A stretch of 64,000 nucleotides of DNA from Diphasiastrum complanatum (Eukaryota > Streptophyta > Lycopodiopsida > Lycopodiales > Lycopodiaceae): positions 1,475,844 to 1,539,843 of the forward strand of contig CM055101.1 in assembly GCA_029204225.1 (NCBI GenBank), written 5' to 3'. Of this stretch, positions 1 through 10,735 are shown in pieces (position 1 is the stretch's first letter; each line of letters begins with the position of its first letter). The position numbers and the translations under genes were made by a program. The notes under the pieces were generated by a model that saw only the letters and a list, made by a program, of their open reading frames with translations, did not search any database and was not told the origin of the DNA.

Positions 1-1170
1 TTGATCTTTGTACTTGCTTATCAGTTTGAATATACAATTTGTTGGAGAGCAATTTTGTTGTCTTGTCTTATTGCACTTGATGTTGTGCTGTGGTGATTGA
101 TTCGGTCAGGTTTTTAAACTGTATTCTCAACTCCTTCGGCAACAAATAAATTGATGACCGTAGTCAGATTCACTTCCCCAATTGGTGTATAGTCAGGAAA
201 CAAACTAGTGAGATGTAAATCTTCCTTAGATTCTTCTGTCATCGGTTGGAATAGTAGTTTCTCAATTGTTTTGTCACCCACCGGTCACAGTGTTGAATCA
301 AGTCGTCCGTGATGTGTTTGTAATCGAATATTCTATCCATTGGTAGTAATAGTTACTACTCTTGTTGCCCATTCAAGCACTGCTTTGGCGGCTCTTAGCC
401 AAGGCTTGCCTAATAGAACTCGATAGACATCCACGTCTTTTGGTAATCGTAGAACAACAAAGTTCAACAAGAATTGCAACTCTTTAATACTGACTTTCTT
501 GTATGATTAGCCATGTGAATGACTAATTGACTCTTCTGCAGGGGTAAATTAGTTAATTTAGTGTAGGTGTCTTCATACATGATATTGACACCTGCTCCTC
601 CATCAATATGGATGATGCTAATGTCGATGCCTTGAATGGTTATCTCCAATGTTGGAACAATGTCTTGCTCCGTAGATTGTACAATAATGTTAACTGCTAC
701 TAAAGACAGTCGTTCTAGTAGCCTACAGCTAGGTAGCTTCGTACATATGGATTCCACCAAATAAGGTGCAATCTCAATCAATTGACCGACTATAATCTAA
801 AATTTATAATCGCTCACAAAGTTTGCAATTTGGTTAGTTACATTATCAGCTAATTCTCGATCTCTTTTCATGATCTGAAGATGATTTTGCGTCTGATTTG
901 ATGGAACTCTTAGTCTTTGAATCGGTGTCAAATTCAAATTCTGACAAACTGCTTCTTCTATGGTGTTGTCGATGCTGACAATAGTTCTCCCTTGTTTCTT
1001 CTTCCTCTAATCGGTGAGCAACTTCCACAATACGTTCCAATAGCTGATTATGTAAGGACGTGCTCTCCTAAGCACTTTATGGAGACCACGGCGGACATAC
1101 TTGATGTGTCGATTACAGAAACAACGAAAAAATGGCAACCGAACCAAAAAGGTGCAAAATCAGGGTTTTG
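1..1170 (-). pseudogene. Ty3/Gypsy relic, gag tail and protease region
   Basis: Degenerate minus-strand coding sequence. The clearest part, 464-781, reads as a retroviral-type aspartic protease region: a hydrophobic strand, then IDGGAGVNIM, then a TYTKL-like helix. The usual D-T/S-G triad is replaced by D-G-G, which is seen in some plant Gypsy proteases. Upstream in element direction (846-1040) is a charged, Ser/Asp/Lys-rich stretch resembling a gag tail. Stops and frame breaks interrupt everything. The relic at 15211-17060 has a similar protease region and flanking text and is probably the same family. No LTR or primer binding site was found, so ends are approximate. Confidence 0.55.
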
Positions 1171-1476
1171 AAAAAATCACAAAAAATTGAATATCTCAAA
1201 ATCTATATGCATATCCAAAAACTTGATATGCAGTCTATTAGCCACCAGTTAGGCTAATCCAATGATCCAAAAATCGGCCAAATCCAACATGTGAACTGAA
1301 AAATTGGAATTGATCAAGATTATAAACCTATATAGGATTTTGATCTACAAAAAATCCAATCTACAAATGCAAGAAACTCAATTTTGGTATAGAATCCAAT
1401 CTAGCATGCTCTAGCATTGATATCTTCTCCAAATCATTGATTGATATGATTGCCTTCTTCATAACCTGAAATAAAA
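1171..1476. other. non-coding leader-like remnant
   Basis: AT-rich sequence with no coding signal. It lies directly inside the Copia primer binding site at 1477-1488, where the leader of a minus-strand element is expected. It is probably the truncated 5' leader of the element whose LTR starts at 1489. Its left border with the Gypsy relic is not defined. Confidence 0.35.
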
Positions 1477-1488
1477 GCTTTGATACCA
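1477..1488 (-). other. primer binding site of a truncated Copia
   Basis: On the minus strand this reads TGGTATCAAAGC, one mismatch from the plant initiator-methionine tRNA complement TGGTATCAGAGC. It directly abuts the TG end of the LTR at 1489, the normal arrangement for the 5' LTR of a minus-strand element. Confidence 0.75.
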
Positions 1489-2097
1489 TGTGAAAGATTT
1501 CAGATCCATAAAGATCCTAATCCATAAAATGATCTTGGGTTAGAAGAACAACATATCACCAATCTTGCCAATGTAGAAAACTCGGCATCTACACTAAGAA
1601 TAGAATCCAAACTCTAATAGATATTGATCAAACATGAATCAAAACATAAATAGAAGCTACTGTCCATACAACAATAGTACCCTACTATATTTCGCACGTA
1701 TAAACCTGAGAATAACAAATATTGATCGTTCTACACATAGAATTGCAAGATATCACAAGTATAGTGCACCGATGGATAGTAGAACCCAAGAGAACCATGT
1801 ATAAGCATGAATGAGATAAGAAAGAGACAATATCCTCTCTATTCACAAATTACATCCTTCTATAGCAGGTCCAAAACCTAAATTGCCACTTGGTTTCCCT
1901 CCAATAAGAAAAATCCTACTATTTTCAGGACTAGATTCAATGTACCCAACATTCAAATTTGAATCTACTCAAACTCGACTTATATTCTTTCCCACACTTT
2001 TCAAAAGTGTGTCTTTAAATGCATTTAGGCTAATATAACTTTGAAAAGTCAAACTTTAAATCTAATATGAAAATTGGCCTCAAATGCCAAATACACA
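1489..2097 (-). repeat. Copia 5' LTR, body truncated
   Basis: Begins TGTGAAAG beside the primer binding site and ends in CACA at 2094-2097, where the integrase reading frame of another Copia resumes. The first bases resemble the LTR of the intact element at 48620-54480 (TGTGAAA, then CAGATCC in both), so the two are probably related. No coding body of this element remains to its left. No partner LTR is in the window. The right end is set by the CACA terminus and the abutting coding sequence. Confidence 0.6.
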
Positions 2098-4413
2098 TTG
2101 TCTTTGACTCATCAAATCTGACATCTCTAACGGTTTTAATCTGTTTGCTGTCAGGCATGTAGATCATGTAGTATGATGAATGAACATCATATCCTACGAG
2201 GAATCCCTACTCCACCTTTTCATCCAACTTATTTCTTTTCTAATCTGGAATGTGGGCATATGTGACGCATTTAAAAATGCGCACATGTGTCAAACTTGGT
2301 TTGTTGTCCGCCAAACCTCGTGTGGTGTGGTATGTGCAACACTGGATCTACCTATCATGTTCTGTAGGTAGTTGGCTGTAGCTACTACTTCAGCCCATAA
2401 AAGTTTTGATGCCTTTGAATAGGCCATGATTTATCTCGCAACTTCCATGAGAGTCTGATTTCCCCACTCTGCCACACCATTGTGCTATGGTGTGTAGGCT
2501 GCAGTCTTCAAGTGAAGTAAGCCTTTGCTAGTAAAAACTTTGCAAAGCATTTGGAGACGTATTCTCCTCCTCTGTCTGTTCTCTGCTGCTTCATCTTCTT
2601 GTCAGTCCATTTCTCAGCCCAATTCATGAACTCCATGAATTTGTCCAAGGCCTCTGACTTGTTGTGGATAAAGTACATGGCTGCAAACTTGTTGAAGTCA
2701 TCAATAAAAGTGATGTAGTACTTTGAACCTCCCAAGGAGACCACATCAAACCGTCCACAGACGTCAGAGTGTAATAGTTTCATGCATTCTTTCATTCTAA
2801 AAGAGTCCTTGGTGAATGGTATATGTGAGATCTTGTCTTTGTTACAGGCATCACAGGACTTCAAACATGCTGCATCTTTGATGTTGACACCAATGAATGC
2901 TCTACTCCGACTAGCATTGTATAGAGCAACTATATTCATGTGATACAGCCTCCTGTGCCATATAATATCCATTGATTCGTTGATCTGATGAGTTTACTCT
3001 AAAGGTACTCGGATCTTGAGGTGATACAGGTTCTCCTTTTGCTTTCTTGTGGTGACAAGCTGAGTGGTTGCGGATTCAACCACTTCACAGGTATCGCCTT
3101 CAAAGGTGACTGTTAGTCCTACATCTACCATTTTAACAATAGATAGTAGGTCCTTCTGAAGAGTGGTCACGTAGAGAGTATCGTCGAGCCTTCTGTCTCT
3201 TCCTTTGGTGTTTAACCACAACGCTCTAATTTCGCTAACTTTGCGTTTAGAACCATCTCCCAAAATTATATATCTGGACGATTCTGATTCTTGATAATCA
3301 ATGATCATGTGTCTCATTGCCACAAAGTGTGACGTTGCACCTGAATCAATAATTATCTCTTGTGTATATGAAGTTGATGTCGCACAGACATCATCACACA
3401 AGTTAGTTGTTGGGTTATTGTCGTTGTTGGCTCTGTCTTCGACCATCTTGGAGGACTCTGATTCCTCCATGTAGGATGAGCTATAGTTGCTCTCTCGTCT
3501 GTCCTGATCTTTCTTGGTTCTGGGATTTTGGTTGCAGTCAATGGCTGCATGACCCTTCTTGTGACAGTGGGTGCACTCTATCTTTAGATTGAGCCAGCAC
3601 TTATCAATAGTATGGCCTTCTCATGTTCATCTCGTGCAGGTCTTATTCTCACCATTCTGTTGTCTCGGTTTGTTTCTGCTCTTCCATTTGTCTTCTTTGG
3701 CTCCCTCTGACTGCTACCTTTGATCTTGTCTTTAGCCTGACTCCCACTTAGGCTTGAAATTCTTCTTCTACTTCTCTTTGTTGCTATAGAGAGCTTGATC
3801 AAAGTTATCCTTGTCATCAAGGTGTTCACGGGCTTCCACCTCTTCTCTGATCTCCATTATAGCCTTCTCAAGGGTCATCTCTGGATCTTTAGCAAGTAGT
3901 GTTCGGGTCGTTTGAAACGATCTTGGTAGAGCTCGCAGCATGTATGTGAGCTACTTCTCTGCTGAGACTGCATTCTCTGTTCTGAAATTGTGCAGCGAGA
4001 GGAACAAGTCCTTCATGTTTCTAATGAAGGAAGTGAGGTCTTTACCATTGGTCAGCTGATCTTCAAGAAGCATAATTTGGCTTTGTGATTTCATTTGAAA
4101 TCTAGTCAACAAAGTATCCCACATTTCCTTTTGCTTTGGAGAGTGTGGCTAGATCAAGTGTCAAGTTGTCTTCAATGGATGAGGACAACACAGCTATTGA
4201 CTTGTCATTCTTCTCTCTCCATTCGTGTAGCTCTTTGCTAGTGGTTGTCGGCATCTCTTCTATGCCATCAACCTAGGGCCATAGACCTTCTCCTTCCATC
4301 CTAGGAAGTTTGATCCTGACAAGTCAAAGATTGTGCAGATCTTTGATTGAATGCTGCTAGTGGATGCCATAGCCTGAAGGAATCAGACAGAGGCTTCGAT
4401 AATCAAAAGTCAT
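2098..4413 (-). pseudogene. Ty1/Copia gag-protease-integrase relic
   Basis: Reading leftward on the minus strand: gag (about 4370-3600), a CCHC zinc knuckle near 3550 (CTHCHKKGH then DC), protease in 2994-3470 with IIIDSGATSHF, and the integrase zinc-binding and core region in 2508-2972 with HSDVCG, FIDDF and TDRGGEY. Integrase continues in a broken frame to about 2100, with an HNGVAEW-like segment, a VGYD motif and a VRDVRFDE-like end. Stops and frameshifts separate the pieces. Reverse transcriptase and RNase H are missing and an LTR follows directly, so the 3' half was lost. The gag part is repeated at 17061-17776. Confidence 0.85.
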
Positions 4414-4426
4414 GGCTCTAATTCCA
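4414..4426 (-). other. primer binding site of the 2098-4413 Copia
   Basis: Reads TGGAATTAGAGCC on the minus strand, two mismatches from the initiator-methionine tRNA complement. It sits between the gag relic and an LTR-like TGATGGGAAATAG start. The same site recurs at 17777-17789 in the duplicate. Confidence 0.6.
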
Positions 4427-4427
4427 C

Positions 4428-5060
4428 TGATGGGAAATAGTCGCAAAGCGAAATGAAACATAGAAAATCGAAACAAAACGAAATGAAACGAAGCGAAACG
4501 CAATGATGACCGGATAGATCTGACTTGACAAGACTAGCTACTGCTATTGACTACGGTCTAATTCTCTTCCAAGCACCAGATCTTCTGACAATCTATTGTA
4601 AAAATTAAATTTGTGAACATCAAATAATATTGAAAAAACAACAACATAAATTTATCTACTACTAGCATGCATTCCAATATTGTAGATCGTACACATCACA
4701 AAATAGAGCATTGAGAAAATCACTTGTATTATCAGAACTGAATTTACAATCTTTTTTTTGAGAATTGTCTGCTTCCTAGAATAGCACATTGGCGCGAAGG
4801 AGATGTTCTCTCTCACGAAAAGTATGACTGGCTACTGCTGTAAACTCACTCTGTGTCCATGACTATCTTCTTGATTGCCTACTTCTTGATGCATCTAGCA
4901 ATACATATATTGAGAGTAACATTTTGGATTAGAGAGATTAAATGATCTACAACTAATCTTAGATTACAAGAGTGGTGGATTAGGCACATCCTAATGCTCT
5001 TCTACTGACGTCATCATATCAGATCAGAAAGCTATATTATATGGTACTTGTTTGATCTCC
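4428..5060 (-). repeat. probable Copia LTR; outer end unresolved
   Basis: Starts TGATGGGAAATAG immediately beyond the primer binding site, as the 5' LTR of a minus-strand Copia should. It contains purine-rich short repeats of the gcgaaa/acgaaa type near 4445-4500. Its other copy (from 17791) lies in the same segmental duplication, so comparison cannot reveal the far boundary; the end given is a guess. Confidence 0.4.
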
Positions 5061-5960
5061 CTGGTCCTTTGGAGCACAAAGAGTTTCGTGTCGTGTCATG
5101 TCGTTTGACCTTCTCCTTTTGCTTGTGCATTAGCTGCCTTCTGCCCGTTGGACTGTGCCTTCACGCTGTAGGCCTTTCGCCTTTAGATTCAAGAACATTT
5201 TTGCGACTTTAAGAGCAGTGTCGCTTTTTCAAGAGAACCTTTGCTTTTATCCGGAAGGCATTTGGCGACAATGTCGCTTTTTCTCGAAGGGCGAAAAAGC
5301 AGACTTTAGGGCATAAACCAGTTTGAAGGAAAATCTCGCTTTTCTAAAGGCAAGTGTCATTTTTCTAAGGGTCTAAAAACCTTTCTAAGCCATTTTAGTG
5401 ACAGTGTCACCTTTTTCGCAAAAATGCAAAAAATGCAATAGTGTCAAGAAAAGTTCTCAGAGTTATTTTCTAAGTGTTTTAGACCTAGGGATGAATTTTT
5501 CTTTATGACCCTAAAAATGTAAACTGTGCGACGAAACAATTAAAAAATATAGACTGTGCGAAACATAGTTCAAAATGCGTAGAATGAAAATATTGAAGAT
5601 TAATCCAAACTTCCGCGATGTCACACAAACAAAATTCATAATTTACAAGTCCAAAAGAACGTGATTTGGAAGTATTGTTTTTACTTACAAAATAAGTGGT
5701 TAACTTTAGTATACACAAAAATATTACCAATGCACTGCACAAAATCAGATAAGTTTAAATACACATTTCTACAAGTTTTTAATATTCGAATAAATGTCTC
5801 ATCTCGTAGAAAGTCTCGTCTGGCATTCAAAAATCATTAAAAATATGGTATACAAACATTTCCCAAAAACATTGTCTTCAAAGACATCTTTCTCTGTGAA
5901 ATTTTTTCATCAATTCATGAACATGTGCTAAAACTTGTTGATCATTAGTTGTCGGCCACA
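5061..5960. other. non-coding, with degenerate TGTCGCTTTTT repeats
   Basis: No coding signal. Between about 5200 and 5420 a short motif recurs: agtgtcgctttttc near 5218, aatgtcgctttttc near 5271, tctcgcttttct near 5334, agtgtcatttttct near 5352, and agtgtcacctttttc near 5403. The spacing is about 20-65 nt. The duplicate copy has the same series near 18580-18780. This may be an internal LTR repeat or retroelement leader. The remainder, to 5960, is AT-rich. Confidence 0.5.
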
Positions 5961-5978
5961 TATACCCAACAATAATAG

Positions 5979-7260
5979 CTAACACCATTGCTTCTCCCCT
6001 AGATAGAAGTCTCCCTTTGCTTTCAAGAGTTGCAGTTCTTCAAAAATTGATCTGATTTCGATTGAACTTTTTGCACTCTCCTTTCTACAAATAGGGGATG
6101 TCAGTCCATGATGCCATGGTGTTTTTATGACTGGCCATAAATACCTATACAATACATGACTCTCTGATATTGGTACCTGACAAATACAATGTGATACTAT
6201 ATAAGATCGAATGTCCTTTTGCATTTTTGTTGCGTCTAGTAATGGCCAAAGCTCTTGCAACAAAAAGTCTTCACCACTTTGGCCATCCCAACCAGCAAAT
6301 ACAAATGGAAAAACACAATTTACTACATGATTCTGATGCAAGCTTTGTAAGGTGAATTGTCGATGAGGATTGTGTTTTGATCGTGTAATTTTTTGAAGTG
6401 TTTCCAAACACTAACCAAAGGCTTGAAGCTTGCACAAACATGCTTGTTATTAGGTCTCACCAGACCAGTCTGGTAGCAATTTTCTTGAGACCAGAGCATA
6501 AACAATGGCAGCTTGCAACCAAATTTTCTCTTGATATAGCTATAAGACTTTAGGGTATATCTAGATACCATGGTTGACCATATTCCAACCCTGCAAGTTG
6601 ATGTTAGCTTTGCACAGAACTCTGAGCATCCAAGTCAAAGTTGCAACCATTTTCCCTCGTGATAATCAACATTTGACAGAGGAAGCTTTCTATCCCAACG
6701 TTTAATTAATACTCCATTCAAATCCAATATAACATATAAAGGTTCAATTTGTGGATCAACACGAAAGAATACCTGGATTGACACAATTCACTCAATGTAT
6801 AAAAGCACAGTGTATGAAAATCAAATAAACAATTATGTCTATTGAAGAAAAAACGTAGCTTAAGAGAGAGACAAATGAACAATTGTATCTATTCAAGCAA
6901 ATAGTTTTCAACATCCATAAAAACAAGTCAATGAGAGCAATTAATAACCAAAGCTTAAACAAGGCTTTCAATATATAGTTTGCTTCCATCAATTCTCGAC
7001 AAGTTTGAAACGCTTGAGTTGCACTCCTCATTATGTGTGATATTCAAATCTTCCTCATGTCCTGGTCTTATTATATTGATAGAGGAAGATTGATCCAATG
7101 CCAAAAGTTCTTTTTCATTACCAACATACGAATCCACCAGATAAAATCTTTCCATTGTAGTTGATTCAACATCTGTATGAAAAATTTTCAAAAAAAATTC
7201 ATGTGGCCAACAGTCATTCAAATCATGCCATACATCAACAACTTATTTTCTTTTTGATAT
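5979..7260 (-). pseudogene. NIF/FCP1-like HAD phosphatase relic
   Basis: The minus strand encodes fragments resembling the FCP1-homology (NLI-interacting factor) HAD phosphatase fold. Near 6700 it reads LYVILDLNGVLIKRWD, matching the plant NIF motif I (DLNG, where most HADs have DxDG). The frame then moves through FMLWSQENCYQ to NTILIDNSPYKACI near 6350 and, after a stop, to FPFVFAGWDGQSGEDFLLQEL near 6270. These correspond to the end of the fold in family members that dephosphorylate proteins such as the RNA polymerase II C-terminal domain. The segment before motif I (6955-7221) is unrecognised. The stops could be intron ends, but stops inside conserved blocks favour a pseudogene. A second copy is at 19306-20540. 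Confidence 0.6.
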
Positions 7261-7896
7261 CTCCAATATGTCCATCTTCCAAACACTGAAACCTATTGCT
7301 CGTGTACGATATCACCCATGGCTCCAAATGATTACTCGCTACCTTATGTTCGATCAAATCATATTTTGATTTCAAATATGAGTGAACAAATCCAGGCAGG
7401 TCAGTTTTTTTAACAGCCCCTTTGGAGGCTGCCTCACACCAAGATGGAGAACCCTACACATATCATCAATAAAGTTATTGGAGATTTGATATCTCTTGAA
7501 TGCATCTAATTGTGATAAACTAACTCCATATTGTGTTTCCCATGTTTCATCTATTTTTTGTTAGATCACAATATTCTTTTAAAGACGTAACATTATCAAA
7601 AAAATCAAAGGAGTATTTTTTGTCGAACACAATGGTCCCATTCAGCAACTTATTAAAAATAATTTCAATCTCAGTCTTGAATAACCCTTACAAAGGGTGC
7701 ACAAAATATGGAGTTATTGATTTCAAATCATTCTTTGTGTTGGGCTTTAGTTCACCTTTTAATTCAGCAAAGAACCATCCACCCACTTTCTCAATTTCAT
7801 CCATTTTTTTCATACATTATCAGAAGAAAACAACACACAATAAGATTCCTTTGGCTCTTTCCGTTGCATCATGTCTTCCAACATTGATTTGTAAGC
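7261..7896 (-). pseudogene. downstream exons of the ParB/DGQHR-like gene, frameshifted
   Basis: Minus-strand continuation after a putative intron. From 7896 the frame reads AYKSMLEDMM and on to about 7813. It then needs a shift at an A-rich run to continue as KMDEIEKVGGWFFAELKGEL, ending at a stop near 7690. Further coding-like pieces with stops run to about 7450. No known domain is recognised in this part. It could link to the NIF-like segment further downstream on the same strand, or be a separate gene end. Confidence 0.4.
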
Positions 7897-8012
7897 CTAA
7901 AATACAAATAATTATTTGCAATTAGATTGATCACAGATGTGCATAAAGCTAAACAACAGTAAATATAACAACACAATAAGTTTAAACTGAGCCTCTATAT
8001 AAAAACATGTAC
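7897..8012 (-). other. putative 116-nt spliceosomal intron
   Basis: On the minus strand the 5' side reads GTGGAAG then gtacatg, and the 3' side reads ttgtattttag then GCTTAC. This is a canonical GT-AG pair with a pyrimidine-rich 3' end. Splicing preserves the reading frame that follows the single in-frame stop of the ParB/DGQHR-like ORF. Predicted from sequence only; the same sites are present in the duplicate. Confidence 0.55.
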
Positions 8013-8072
8013 CTTCCACTTTTCGCATGTTCGCCCACCTCCAATCGATCGTTCGAGTTGTTTCCAAAATTC

Positions 8073-8825
8073 TCACTGCATTCGAGTTTGATGGAGTAAT
8101 TCAGGAAAAGAACTTTTCCGCTTGTATTCATCATTCAGCTCCTTTAATGCTCTGGATATCTGAATGCATTCCACAGGAGTCACCTTATGACTCGGAATGC
8201 GCGCACTATGTTTGTAGTATTGTTGTTGCAAACTTCCACAATCTGGAAACTTTTGTGCATCCAAAACTCTCAACAAATTTTTTGTCGCTTGTATTGTATG
8301 TTGTCCATCCACAACATAAAATTTTATCTCTACTGCCTTGTCCTTTAAAATTTTCCTGTCAAACACCTCAACAAACTCCCCAGTTTTTGAATAAAATGGG
8401 ATCACATCTACTGGGGGCAACTTCACCCCAATAGTGTTAAACAACAATCTCTGCAACACATCACAATAATCTCTATTGAAGGGCCTACAGTTATATTGCG
8501 CTGGGAGAAGCTCACACTTGGTTACATCAATCTGAATCTCATTTTGTATACCCAGAGGATACAACTTCTTAAAGGCATCCAATCTCATATTTGTTTTTGC
8601 AAGTGCATCTTCATTGCATGATTTTGAGGCCTTTGATTTTTTTGAGACAACTTCAATCAAAACATCCTTCTTTTCTTTGACACCCTTTTTCCTGCTCTTT
8701 TGCTCTTTTTGTGAAGGTGGTTGAAAACTCCTAAGTGGAATTGCGTCCACTGTTGTAACCACTAAAGTCATATTTGTAGGTGATTCATGGTGATTATGTC
8801 TCTCCGTAGCACTTCTCCCTTCCAC
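8073..8825 (-). pseudogene. ParB/DGQHR-like domain protein, main exon
   Basis: A 250-codon minus ORF. A basic N-terminal stretch (Lys/Ser-rich, residues about 35-75) precedes a domain with the ParB N-terminal or DGQHR layout: YNCRPFNRDY, an extended strand-rich segment, then VVDGQHTIQATKNLL at about residues 170-185, followed by a helical tail. In that superfamily (ParB CTPase, sulfiredoxin, DGQHR proteins) the D-G-Q-H box forms the nucleotide/phosphate site. Here H is followed by T instead of the common R. The ORF ends at one TGA, after which the same frame stays open for about 20 codons to a good 5' splice site, so this looks like a recent nonsense mutation shared by both copies. Function in this plant is unknown. 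Confidence 0.55.
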
Positions 8826-9275
8826 TTCTTTACTTCATTGTCTGGACTTTTTTTTTGGAACATTTCTTTCCGACCCAAGAAAGCTAGGATAATTTTGAAT
8901 TTTGCTTTTGGCCCTTCGAAAGCCTTCAAGTATCTCCTTGTGTAATATATTATATATTTCATTGTCATACAATAGCCAATTCAATCCGTAGCAAGAGTTT
9001 AGATTTTTCTAAACACTTGCTACCATCAGCGCGACATCATAATCAACGATACTAGCATAGATCTCAAAATATTTCTCATTCTTTTTAGTAAATATTTTCA
9101 AAAATGTAGACCCACAATCATCAAATTCCTCTTGAATATCCACCACACATCCACAACTCGTAGTGTTTCCTGTATCAATCCAAAGCGCAAAGAAAAATAT
9201 GTCTAATTTAGAACCATTCTCAAAAAGCTCAAAGTACCACTTATACTTATTGTCAAACGAAATTCTCGATGTCAC
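8768..9275 (-). pseudogene. 5' part of the ParB/DGQHR-like gene, unrecognised
   Basis: Two coding-looking minus segments, 9009-9275 and 8768-8968, in different frames. The first contains FFALWIDTGNTTSCGCVVDI and an acidic/aromatic tail; the second is Lys-rich and overlaps the start of the main exon in another frame. A and T runs between them suggest introns or frameshifts. They are absent from the duplicate, which is cut at 21966. No family recognised. Confidence 0.35.
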
Positions 9276-9444
9276 TCATACTTATTGTCAATCTTTACTA
9301 AATTCTCGATGTCACTCATAAGGGGAACAATTATTCCTGCAAATGATCCATCACTGTAAAAATAGTAGTGTTAGAACTTCTTTCTGTTAAAGCTTCTGAA
9401 AATATGAAACAAATAAACTTCAACATTTTTACTTACCAATAAAC

Positions 9445-10735
9445 AATTTATAACTAGAGCATTGCTCAACTTTCATGTCAATGTTGGAACACAATTGGAA
9501 AAATTTTGTGCTACATTGAACATCAACAACATAATTTGTTGGCTAACTCGAGCAGTGCTCGAGTTAGAGGTAGAAACAGATTGCCCACCATGTCGAAGTC
9601 GGACACTCCTAGAAAGGAAGACAAGATTGACCCCCTCTTCCGCTCTGAAAATATGAAACCAATAAAGTTCAGTATTTTTATTTACCGATAAATAGGTTCT
9701 AGCTCGAGCATTGCTCGAGTTACATGTCAAACATGGAACAAATTTGACGGATGGACAAATTTTGTGTTACATTGAACATCAACAACATAATATGTTGGCT
9801 ATCTCGAGCCGTGCTCAAGTTAGAGGGGAAAGCTTATTGAATCCACTTTCATAAAAGTGCAAATCTGTAGATTTTCCATAGTGGTGAGTTGCCAAAAAAA
9901 ATTCGGAAAAATTGCCTAACTCAAGTAGTGCTCGAGTTAGAAGTAGAAGCTAGTTTCTGACCATTTCAAAGTCGGATCAAAATTGGTGCCTGGACAAATC
10001 TAGTGACACATTCAATATCAATAACATAATTTGGGCTAACTCGAGCAGTGCTAGAACATCATTGTCAAAGTAAGACTATTAGAACTTTTGTTAAAGCTTC
10101 TCAAAATACAAAACCAATAAACTTCAACATTTTTACTTACCAATAGATAGTTTATAACTTGAGCATCACTCAAGTTACATGTCAAAGATGGAACACAATT
10201 GTTGGATGGAGAAATTTGTGCTACATTGAACATCAACAACATAATATCTTGGCTAACTTGAGCAGTGCTCACTGGTTAGAGGTAGAAGATGATTGCATAT
10301 ACTTTGATAAAAGTGCAAAAAAGTAATTTTACCATATTAGTGAATTCAGAAAAAACAACGTCCTAAATTGGTGTCTTAACTCAAGCAGTGCTCGAGTTAG
10401 AAGTAGAAGCTGGTTGCCCACCATGTCAAAGTCAAACACTCTTAGAAAGAAAGACAAGATTGACCCTCTCTTCCGCTCTCAAAATACGAAACCAATAAAG
10501 TTTAGCATCTTTACTTATCAATTAACAGTTTCTAAGTCGAGCATTGCTCGAGTTACATGTCAAAGTTGGAATTTCAAATCAAGACAGGAACCCATGAATT
10601 TGTATCATTATAAAACTCTTGCAGCTTGAGTTAGTGCTCAAGTTCTAAAATGACTAGACTGTAGTACAAGCGTTCATATAGAGAGGGTAGAAGAAATGGC
10701 TAGAACTCGAGCACTGCTTGAGTAGGCTGGATCTA
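9445..10735. repeat. palindrome-bearing satellite, block 1
   Basis: About a dozen copies of an inverted repeat built on CTCGAGCAGTGCTCGAG, spaced about 75-155 bp. A perfect 10-nt-arm copy is at 9545-9565; near-perfect ones start about 9700, 9802, 9918, 10156, 10254, 10378, 10532 and 10703. Two alternating contexts are visible. One continues GTTAGAGGTAGAAG or GTTAGAAGTAGAAG; the other has centre ATT and continues GTTACATGTCAAA. Flanking text such as tacattgaacatcaacaaca and gaccctcttccgctct recurs, so this is a tandem array of longer, diverged units. No coding function; the short ORFs here are incidental. Confidence 0.92.
9545..9565. repeat. perfect 21-nt inverted repeat, reference copy
   Basis: Left arm AACTCGAGCA, one central base G, right arm TGCTCGAGTT; the arms are exact reverse complements. 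Further copies with perfect arms are at 13085-13105, 13425-13445, 13526-13546, 14288-14308, 14390-14410 (centre C) and 14947-14967. Each contains two CTCGAG hexamers. Confidence 0.95.

Larger units (their letters stand above)
3698..8687. repeat. 5-kb segmental duplication, left copy
   Basis: Direct repeat of 17061-21966. Near-identical text begins at ggctccctctgactgctac in Copia gag and stops at the run before cctgctctttt in the ParB/DGQHR-like gene. The offset is 13,363 at the start and 13,279 after a deletion of about 84 bp in the right copy. This copy keeps the longer, presumably ancestral sequence and continues into the 5' part of the ParB/DGQHR-like gene. By eye only scattered substitutions distinguish the copies. 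Confidence 0.92.

Noticed and set aside
7533-7925. 130-codon plus ORF in both 5-kb copies
   Set aside because: Antisense to the exon-like minus frame of the ParB/DGQHR-like gene; no recognisable features on the plus strand.
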